Notes under the pieces: generated by a model
Database searches by the model: none
What the model was told of the DNA's origin: nothing
What the model saw: only the letters and a program-made list of their open reading frames with translations
Translations under genes and position numbers: made by a program
Part shown: piece after piece, positions 52,801 to 62,020 of the stretch
Position numbering within the stretch: position 1 is the stretch's first letter
Layout of the letters: each line of letters starts with the position of its first letter
Origin: Heracleum sosnowskyi
Lineage: Eukaryota > Streptophyta > Magnoliopsida > Apiales > Apiaceae
DNA length: 64,000 bases
Direction of reading: 5' to 3'
Assembly: GCA_030848705.1 (NCBI GenBank)
Contig: JAUIZM010000015.1
Span: forward strand, 1,612,001-1,676,000

Positions 52801-54158
52801 ACCCACTACGACTAGGACCTAGGCCAATAAAACAAGCCCAATACCAAAAGTTCAAGACAAAACAAGCCGAAAACAAATAAAAGGTCAACATGACAAACCA
52901 CTACAGCATGAGACAAACAGAGACTAACGGTCAGACTGAATTCCTGCCGACTGGTCCCCTAAACAGAAGGCCCACTACGACTAGGGCCCAGTACGGAAAA
53001 CAGAGTTATCAGTGACACTAGAATGAGGGGTCGAACCTCCGACCTCGTAACCAACACCACAAGAAAATGCCCACGCCCCCGACCATACGATATGGAAACC
53101 CGCAGTCAAACAAGAAACAACCAGCAACAAAACCACCAACAACTGAACCCCAGGAATCGGAAAACCCCCCAAGACGCTGTGTCGGGACACAACCACCTCC
53201 CCTTGCCTTAAACCCCGAGCTGTTTGCGGGAATGACCGAACAACAAGTGCAACTCGTTGTGCGGGAATTCTGAGCCCGGGGAGAGGGCCAAGGGGGTGGC
53301 CCCGAGCCCCCACCTCATCCGGAAGAAAGCGACGTAGAACACAATGGGGAGCACAGACGCTCGATTTTCTCCCGAATTGGATCCTCAGAATGTCCCGAGC
53401 ATGAAAGATATTGGGGTCCACACCACGCCAAGGAACGGTGGGACGAATGCGATCGAAAGAGAAAGGAAAAAGAAGAGCTGACCAGGCTCCAAGAAGCCAA
53501 GAAAATGATCAGGGAAGAAGAGGAAAGGAAAAGAGAAGAAAACATAGCTCGTAGGATCCGGGAGGAGGAAGAGCGGGCCCGTAGAAACCCCTCGTTAAGC
53601 ATTGAACCCGACCTCGAGAATCCGGCCCTATCCGAGCTAATGCAAATACTTCACGAACTATAACGAAAGGTCGAAGGAAACATCGAGATTGGAGAGTCCA
53701 TTACCCCATTTACCATGGAGTTAGAAGCCGCTCCCCGACCAAAATAGGCAAAGCTACCGCACCTTGACTCATATGATGAAATGGGAGATCCCGAGGAACA
53801 TGTCAACTATTTCGAATAGATAGCCTTAGCCTATGACTATACCGACCTGACCAAGTGTCGTTTCTTCACCTCGACCCTCAAAGTCTGCGCTCAGAAATGG
53901 TTCGGAAGGCTGGAAACCCGAAGCGTTGGGTCCTGACGACAGTTCAGGGAACTGTTCCTCAGAAGGTTCCGAGCCAATAAAACTCACGAAGTACACATGT
54001 TCCACCTAGAGTCCATCAGACAATTTGAAGATAAACCATTGTCCGGATACATGGATCAGTTTAATGAGGGGGTAAACAAGATCACCAACTTAGATGAAAG
54101 GGAGGCACTCAATATCTTTAGGAGAAACCTGGACCCGAAACACAGTGTAAAGCATAAT
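52800..54158 (+). pseudogene. Ty3/Gypsy gag remnant, cut by element C
   Basis: The base composition is clearly more GC-rich than the flanks. A short block CCCACTACGACTAGG occurs at 52802 and 52972. From about 53067 the plus strand reads like a Gypsy gag: a Gln/Asn/Pro-rich start, a charged helix (EEERKREENIARRIREEEER, 53518-53577), then a Retrotrans_gag-type block (about 53760-54140: AQKWFGRLE, FRELFLRRFRANK, PLSGYMDQFNEGVNKI). Several in-frame stops (e.g. TAG in GAATAGATAG near 53816, TGA near 53934) and the lack of pol show it is dead. The frame stops where the LTR of element C begins. Confidence 0.8.
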
Positions 54159-55254
54159 GTAACATAAGATGAAACAGAGATAACTACAACTCAACAAAGG
54201 ACAAGACATACAATAATATTAACAGAAGCACAGGAATCCAGAATCAAAGAAGAAAAGGTAAACTCAAAAAATCAAAATATGGTATGTATTCTTGAAGTCC
54301 GTAAACAGGTCACGGAAAGAAGTTCATGAAAATGTTCAAGCCTCAGTGACAATAAAAGAAACAAGACTTTCAAGACTACAGAAGTATGTGAGTGATTTAG
54401 AGTCAGTACCACAGGGTTCCAGTGATTTATTTGAAGCAACCATAATGACAAAGGACTAATCAGCATCATTGAATTGAAGACATAGAAGAATTGATAAAGT
54501 GTTATTCATCTGTGAACCAGACCAGTTGCACCAGTTGACGACACTTAAAAAGATCAAGTTGTTTTATCGTCTCAGAAGAAATTGATTCAGTCTAATACTG
54601 AACACCCTGAAACTCAAAAGGTTTAATAAAAGATCAAGTCAAAAGAATATGGCTCGATGGTTTTTCAATTTTGAAAACCATCGAATGGGATACATGAATT
54701 CTATCTGAATTCAATTATAAAGTAATTTGACTTTCGATAGTTTTTATTTAAAAACTATCGAATGGTAAATTGCTTTTATACATTCGATAGTTTTCTATTT
54801 TGAGGAGCAGGTGGAAAGTTGATTTATTTGACAGGTTGATGAAGATCCAACGACCAAGATTAATTATTTTCTTTTGGTTCAATGATTTTTCAATTCAAGA
54901 CTACAATTTAACAGAAGAGAGAAGTAGTATCTTCTTCGGTCAGGTTCATCACAGTAGCAATACCGAAGAGAGAGAGTTTGAGCAAGAGAGAAAATCATAG
55001 ACATTAATATTGCTCAGAATTCTATCATTGTATTGATTGTGTATAACCTAGAACTCATTGAAGCTAATCTACGGATTAGAATTGTAGCACCCCTCGCGGA
55101 TTATATTTATAAAACGATATATTCCCCGACTCTTGTTTTGATTTGGTACCTTTGATTTCGTAGTTGAACTGAATGATTTATCCGTGAACGAAATTAAAGA
55201 ATTTGTGAGTATCGTATTCAACCCCACCCCTTCTACGATACTTTGGACCTAACA
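54159..55254 (+). repeat. 5' LTR of element C (start approximate)
   Basis: The end GGACCTAACA at 55254 is certain from the primer binding site that follows. The start is estimated. The array of CGATAG/GGTTTT motifs at 54653-54798 forms two inverted pairs. TATAAAA at 55108-55114 is a possible TATA box. A C-rich stretch near 55220 matches the position seen in A and B. Confidence 0.7.
54653..54798. repeat. Hairpin-forming motif array in LTR of element C
   Basis: Five copies alternate in orientation: TCGATGGTTTTT, AAAACCATCGAA, TTCGATAGTTTTT, AAAACTATCGAA, TTCGATAGTTTT. The first four form two adjacent hairpins with arms of about 13-14 bp. The same motif fills the pol-ORF2 spacer of this element. 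Confidence 0.9.
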
Positions 55255-55256
55255 AT

Positions 55257-55268
55257 TGGTATCAAAGC
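55257..55268 (+). promoter_or_regulatory. Primer binding site (initiator tRNA-Met type), element C
   Basis: TGGTATCAAAGC, two bases after the LTR end, with one mismatch to the usual TGGTATCAGAGC. Confidence 0.85.
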
Positions 55269-55414
55269 TATTTGATTGACATAAAAATCAGATCCGGTGA
55301 ATGAGACCAAAATCAAACATAGCGTGAAAATTCGAAGCAAATTTTTTAACTTTCAAAAAATTTCATTTGATTGGAATTTCTTGAATTTTAAACAATTTGA
55401 AATTTTCAGAAACC

Positions 55415-57810
55415 ATGAGTGCTCCAAAGACAACTGCTGGTATTAAAGTTCCCCCGTTTACAAGAGATGATTTCGGTTTGTGGAAGATGAAGATGCTGTT
55501 ATTTATCAAGGCATCGAATCCGTTGTATATTGGAATTTTAGAGAACGGACCATATGTACCAATGAAATCAGTTGATGAAACGACAACTCCTGAAGGTAAC
55601 AGGATTCCTGCTGGCACCCAACCTAAGGATATCTCTGAGTACACAGATTCAGACAAAGAACTGATTCGATTGGATACAGGTTTGATGCTGATATTGACAG
55701 ACTCTGTAGACAAGGAAATGAGCTATCAGATAATGAGCTGTACAAGCGGGAAACATATGTGGGATACCATAAACTTAATAATGGAAGGAACTGAAGACGT
55801 TCAGGAAAACAGATTGGACATCCTGACTTCTCAGTATGAGTCATTTAGGTCTCTTCCTGGAGAAAGTATAACTCAGGTCTTTGAGAAGTATACTAAGCTG
55901 CTTAATGAATTAGCAATGAAAGGGAAGACCTATCCACTGAGAGAAACAAACAGGAAGTTCATGATGACGCTGCCCCATCATGTAGAACACAAGTCCTCAT
56001 CCATAAGGGAAAGAATAGACTTCACTAAAATGTCATTAGAGATGATCTATGGTAAGGTGAAGACTTATGAGATGGAGCAAGAACAACGAGTGATAATCTA
56101 CGGACCAGGGACAGTGGATAACAAGCGCAATGCACTTGTGAGATCAGCAGCACTTGTAGTGGATGAACCAACAACTTCTGATATTCAGGTTCAAACCCCT
56201 AGAGCTGGAAAGGAGGTGATTATAGAAGCTGAAATGGATTCTGTGAATCTGGGTGTTGATGAAAGTGATTACTACACCCTAGAAGAGCTTGAGCAAATGG
56301 AAGAAAAAAACCATGGCGTACTTAGCTGCAAAGTTTAGCCACATTCGTTTCAAGAGAAACCCTAAGTACAAGTTCAAGGGCTCAACCAACAGATTCCAGA
56401 AGAGCAAGTATTCACCTGGTACAGGCTTTAAGGGAGGCTACAAGACTGGCTCGATTGACAGAAGCAAATCAAGATGCTACAACTGTAATGAGTTAGGGCA
56501 TTTCGCCACTGAATGCCGGAAGCCTCGTCAAGCAAGAGACAAGAAAGATGTCTACGAAAAGAAAGACTCTTATGAGGATTTGAAGAAGGAGAATGTCAAG
56601 CTGAAACAGCAACTGGAGGCATTGTCTGAAAAGCAGAAAGGGAAAGCTTATATAACAGAGGGAAAACACTGGGATGATACTGATTCGGATGAAGAGGAAG
56701 AGTATGTAAATGTTGCCCTAATGGCTGACTCTTCAGAGGAATCACCGCAATTATCTTAGGTACCTATCTTAACAACAATTGACATGTCTAATTCTGAGTA
56801 CAAGAAAACTGTGCAAGATCTTAGTGTAGAATTGTTTAATGTACACACAAGCATGCTAGCATCTGAAATGGAAAATGCTAAACTAGTTCTTAAGATTAAA
56901 AATCTAGAATATAAGAATGAAGAACTAGAGCTTGTAGCTGTCACATTAGAAGATCTTAAGAAAAAGAATGTGTACTTAGAGAACAAGGTCAAGTGTAATG
57001 ATGAGATAGAGACTGTCCTCGGGAAGCAGATTTCAGATTTAGATTTGAAACTGAATGCTTTTAAGAATTCCGCCCTAATTTCTAAGGAGATCATTGATAC
57101 TCAGACCAGGGAACAAGACTGCTATAGGACTTGACTACACCAAAAAGGCTGGGAAAAAGATTTTGGAATTTCCTGTGACATCTACTGTTGTCAGGAAGAA
57201 TATTCCACACATTCTTAAGAATGTGGTCAGTCCAGTCTTTGTCAAGCCCTTCTCAGAACCTTTTCATGAGGATGACTTATACATAAGACAAGAATTGCTT
57301 GAGGAGGATTTATTGAAGGAAAAAGAGGTAAAGACTAAGTTGCCTAGGAAATCAGTAAAAACTGAAATACCTAAAACTGAAGTAGGTGACTTAGTTAGCA
57401 AGGCTAAAAAGAACAGGAATGGGAAAAAGAATATTGTTAATCAGAATATTGTTTCTTCTTCTCCCATTGCATCTAGGAAGTTGTGCACTATTTGTAATTC
57501 TGCTGGACGCCTTACACATGCATGTAAAAAGGTTAAAGTAGAAACTGCTGATACTTCTGCAATGCATAACATGTCTGACATGCCTGATCTTCATGAACCT
57601 TGTGTAAAGAAAGAGTGTTTTCTATGTACATACAACATTATGCATGCTTATTTTAAGTTGATGAATGCATCTGGTAGCAATAGCACTGATAATGTCAAAC
57701 CCACAGAAAGCATGAATGTCAAACAAGTTAAGTCTAACTTGAATGTTACTCCTATTAAAGTATCTAAACCTTCAGGACCCAAACAAGTTTGGGTACCAAA
57801 GTCCGCTTAA
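55415..57810 (+). pseudogene. Gag of element C, frameshifted
   Basis: The start is ATG 55415 (ACCATGAGTGCTCC). The N-terminal gag domain (FGLWKMKMLLFIKASNP, GKHMWDTINLIMEG) is intact to about 56300, where an A run (GAAGAAAAAAACC) shifts the frame. The zinc knuckle CYNCNELGHFATEC (56475-56516) is in the next frame. A TAG at 56757-56759 and another shift near 57100 follow. The second knuckle is CTICNSAGRLTHAC, with Arg where His is expected, and the third (CFLCTYNIMHAYF) lacks its last Cys, unlike element B. The last codons read VWVPKSA-TAA. Confidence 0.88.
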
Positions 57811-57832
57811 TCAATCTGTGATTGCAGGGTAA
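57801..57832 (+). promoter_or_regulatory. Gag/protease junction with 3'-splice-site-like signal, element C
   Basis: The gag stop TAA (57808-57810) is part of CTTAAT, a possible branch point. It is followed by TCAATCTGTGATTGCAG/GGTAAG. The pol frame begins at this point in a different frame from gag, so simple read-through cannot link them here. Compare 34376-34418 in element B. Confidence 0.4.
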
Positions 57833-60800
57833 GGTTAAAAGCTCAAAGGTCGTGTGGATTCTGGATAGTGGTTGTTCTAGACACATGACAGGTGAAGAGT
57901 CCCTGCTTACAGAGGTGGTTAAGAAGACCGACCCGATTGTAATCTTTGGAGATGACAACAAAGGATTCACTACGGGATATGGTAAATTGAAAATTGGGAA
58001 TGTCATCATTGAAAACATCTCTCTTGTTGAAGGATTGAAGCACAATCTTCTAAGTATCAGTTATTTATGTGATAAAGGCTACAATGTAGATTTCAGAAAG
58101 GACAAGTGCCTGATCACAAACAGGAAGAATGAGAAGCTTGCTCTACTGGGAGTGAGAAAAGGAAATTTGTTTATTTCTGACTTAAGTTCTACCAGTGAAG
58201 GAGAAGTTACATGTTTCTACAGTAAGGCATCTTCAGAACAAAGTTGGCTATGGCATAAGAAGCTCTCACATTTGAACTTCAAAACTATGAACTCTTTGGT
58301 AAAGAGAGAGTTAGTGAGAGGGTTGCCCATGATGGAATTCAATCAGGAGGGACTATGTGAAGCATGTGAAAAAGGGAAGTCAAAGAAAGCATCACATAGA
58401 AGCAAAGGAATGACAAGCATTGCTGAACCATTACAACTGATTCATATGGATTTATTTGGTCCAGTCAATGTTATGTCACTTTCAAGGAAAAGATATGTAT
58501 TAGTGATGGTGGATGACTACTCCAAGTACACGCGGGTGTTGTTCTTACAATCAAAGGATGAAGCAACACAACTAATCATTGATCACATCAAGAAGATAGA
58601 AGTGGAAGCTAAGCTACCTGTGCGGACAATCAGATCAGACAATGGAACTGAATTCAAGAATGCAGTTCTTAATGATTTCTGCTCAGAGAAAGGAATATCA
58701 AGACAATATTCAACACCAAGAACTCCTCAACAGAATGGAGTAGTGGAAAGGAAAAACAGGACCTTGGTTGAAGCAGCAAGGACCATGTTGAATGAATCAA
58801 AACTTCCCACTTACTTTTGGGCTGAAGCAGTGAATACAACTTGCTACACTCAGAATCGAACCCTGGTTAACAAAGATCATCAAAAGACTCCGTATGAGTT
58901 AATGGCCAACAAGAAACCAACAATGAAGTACTTTCATGTGTTTGGTGCAAAGTGCTTTGTACTTAAAGATGGACAACATCTAGGCAAGTTTGATGTCAAA
59001 GCAGATGAAGGCATTTTTCTGGGCTATTCTCTGGAATCTAAGGCTTACAAGGTGTATGTGATTGAATATAAGAAGGTGTTGGAAAGCTTTAATGTAACAT
59101 TTGACGACACCAAGAGACCAGGCATGCAAACTAGAGAGAACTCTGAATCCTTGGTATTTGAAAATCTATCAGGAGATCTCTCTGACATTGAAGAAGAACC
59201 TGAAGTTGTTACAGTTATTAATAATAATGATAATGATAATGATTCTGGACCAAGTGGTGATAGTGGTGGAAATACTCAAACTACTACTGGATCCATTAGT
59301 CAAACAACAGGGTCAACAAATCATACCGTCAACAACTCAGGGGGAGCAGGAGAAGGATCAACTAGTCACACTCCACAACATCTAAAACAAGGAGAATCAT
59401 CAAGATCGCATCTGCCAAGACAAAGGGTATGGAATAGAGATCATCACTTTCACTTGATCATTGGTGATCTAGACACAGGAGTGAGAACTAGGAGGACATC
59501 ACAAAATGAATGTCACTATTCTGGGTTTCTTTCAGAAACAGAACCTAAGAAAGTTGAAGATGCCCTAGATGATCCAGATTGGGTGATTGCAATGCTAGAG
59601 GAACTTAATCAGTTTGAAAGGCAGAAAGTTTGGAAGCTGGTACCCAGGCCTAAAGGAAAATTTGTTATAGGACCAAGATGGGTATTCAGAAATAAATTGG
59701 ATGAAGATGACATTGTAACGAGAAACAAAGCCAGACTGGTTGCTAAAGGTTACTCTCAAGAAGAGGGTATAGATTATGATCAAACCTATGCACCAGTAGC
59801 AAGATTTGAGGCCATCAGAATGTTTCTGGCATTCGCAGCACATTCCAATTACAAGGTATATCAAATGGATGTGAAGAGTGCTTTTATGAACGGGGAGTTA
59901 GAAGAAGAAGTGTATGTGGAACAACCTCCAGGGTTTGAGGATTCAAAACTGGCAGACTTTGTGTACTTTCGATTCAAAGCTCTCTATGGACTTAAACAAG
60001 CTACAAGGACATGGTATGACACTCTCTCTGAATTTTTACTTGAAAATGATTTTACAAGAGGTGTTGTAGACAAAACTCTCTTTTACAAACAACACAAAAA
60101 TGATTTGATATTGGTGCAAGTATATGTTGATGACATAATATTTGGTTTTACTAATGCCGATCTATGCAAGAGATTTGCTAAGTTAATGCAGAGTCGATAT
60201 GAAATGAGCATGATGGGTGAATTGTCATTCTTTCTTGGACTGCAAGTGTATCAAAGGCAATATGGTATATTCATTTGTCAGTCCAAGTACATCAAAGATC
60301 TTCTGAAGAACTATCAAAAGGAAGACTCATCTACAGCAAAGACTCCAATGCCAACTGCCACTAAGCTTGATAAGGATGAAACTGGTAAGAAGGTTGACAT
60401 CACAGGCTACAGATGTATGATAGGCTCCTTATTATATCTCACTGCAAGTAGACCAGATATAATGTTTGCAACATGCTTGTGTGCTAGGTTTCAGTCTGAT
60501 CCTAAATAATCTCATCTAATAGCTGTTAAGCGAATATTTAGATATCTTAAGGGGACCCCAAATCTTGAAATTTGGTACCCTAAAGATACAGGATTTGATC
60601 TTATTGGATATACAGACTCAGATTTTGCAGGTTGTAAGATTGATCGGAAGAGTACTTCAGGAATCTGTCAGTTTCTTGGAAGAAGGTTAGTTTCCTGGTA
60701 TAGCAAGAAGCAGTACTCAGTGTCCACATCAACAACTGAAGATGAATACATAGCTGCTGGTAGCTGTTGTGCTCAAATCTTGTGGATGAGGAACCAACTC

Positions 60801-61070
60801 CGTGACTATGGACTTTTGTTGACAAAGATTCCAATATTTTGTGACAACACAAGTGCCATAGCAATCTCCAACAACCCAGTGCAACACTCGAGGACGAAGC
60901 ACATCGACATCAGGTATCATTTTATCCGAGAGCATGTCATGAATGGAACTGTGGAGTTACACTTTGTACCCACAGAGGAACAAATTACAGACATCTTTAC
61001 TAAACCGCTTGATGAATCCACTTTTTCAAAGCTGGTTGGTGAACTTGGGATGTTAAATCTTTCTAATTGA
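57822..61070 (+). pseudogene. Pol of element C, one in-frame stop in RNase H
   Basis: Protease (ILDSGCSRHMTG), integrase zinc region (WHKKLSHLNF..CEACEKGK), integrase core (HMDLFGP, RSDNGTEFKN, NGVVERKN), a linker with Asn/Asp runs (59215-59245), reverse transcriptase (MDVKSAFMNGE, YGLKQAT, YVDDIIFG near 60123-60146) and RNase H (TDSDFAGC, TTEDEYIA, ITDIFTKPL) are in order. TAA at 60507-60509 breaks the frame before RNase H, which continues in the same frame to 61070. No ATG starts the frame; protease-side translation would need splicing or another mechanism. Confidence 0.93.
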
Positions 61071-61542
61071 TTTTGATTAGAAGTCAGTAACTGCAAGATA
61101 GTCCTAATGAATACATGAGTTTAAGAATTTTCATATCCTTAGGACTCGTGAATTTATTTTCTGGAGCAATTCTCGTAGTTAGGATTATTGTACTAATTTT
61201 ATGTCATAATTATGGATGATATATCTTCTGGCATTTAATTGGTTATTAATTCTAAAATAATTTAGGTGCTAATAATTGTTCTAAATATTTAAGCATCTAT
61301 TTAATTCGAATTAATTTGCTTTGTTTTAAACATTGTAGATTAATGCAGCATAATTTATTGGATTTTAATTGGTTAATATCATTTAATGATATTCAGTCGA
61401 TTTTATTCTAAGAAAATTGTGAATTTCTGTTAACATTGATTTTGGTAAATTTTAAAAAGTTTATTCAAATTAAAAGTTGACAGAAAAATAAAGAGTTTGA
61501 TTTTTAAAACAAGAACAAGTTTTAAAAATTGAAAAGAAGCAA
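61071..61542 (+). other. Element C spacer, first half
   Basis: AT-rich non-coding DNA between the pol stop and the motif array. I see no gene on either strand and no antisense ORF like that of element B. Confidence 0.6.
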
Positions 61543-61912
61543 AAATCATCGAATTTAGAAAATTCGATAGTTTTTCTAAGTACTGGAAGAAAACCATCGA
61601 AGTCAATTTCGATAGTTTTTGAAAGGAAAAAGAAAAACCATCGAAAACACCTTTCGATAGTTTTTGAAATTAAGTCGAAAAAATATCTAAGGAATTTAAT
61701 TCATTTTATAATTAAATTCTTGATAGTTTTTCTAAAAAGTTGTTCGATAGTTTTTGGTTCGAAAAGCAGAAATCTCTCGATAGTTTTTCTTAAGGTCAGT
61801 TTAAATTCTTGATTTTAAACACTTCGATAGTTTTTCAAAAACTATCGAAGTGTTTTTGACCTTTATGCCCCTAGAACAAAACTATCGACAGTACAAATAA
61901 AAACCATCGAAC
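61543..61912. repeat. Motif array in the pol-ORF2 spacer of element C
   Basis: About 14 copies of TTCGATAGTTTTT or its reverse AAAACCATCGAA occur in mixed orientation. The stretch 61817-61855 is a perfect inverted repeat with 19-bp arms and a single-base loop. The array stops about 38 bp before a TATA box. Confidence 0.9.
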
Positions 61913-61949
61913 ATTAAAGGACATTTTTGCCCCTGACAGTTTCAATAAG

Positions 61950-61956
61950 TATAAAA
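61950..61956 (+). promoter_or_regulatory. TATA box upstream of ORF2 (element C)
   Basis: TATAAAA lies 71 bp before the ORF2 ATG. It is followed by a T/C-rich leader (CATTTTTCTTCTCATTTTTC). The placement is the same as in element A. Confidence 0.5.
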
Positions 61957-62020
61957 CACTGCCTTAATCATTTTTCTTCTCATTTTTCACAGATCTAAGC
62001 TTTCGTTTATAATAAAAATA

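Noticed and set aside
52981..53421. Minus-strand 146-codon ORF in the Gypsy remnant
   Set aside because: It lies opposite recognisable gag sequence in a GC-rich stretch, where long chance frames are expected.
54146..54159. Exact left end of element C
   Set aside because: Two TG candidates (54146, 54159) exist and the 3' LTR is outside the window. I used 54159 as an estimate and do not claim a target duplication.
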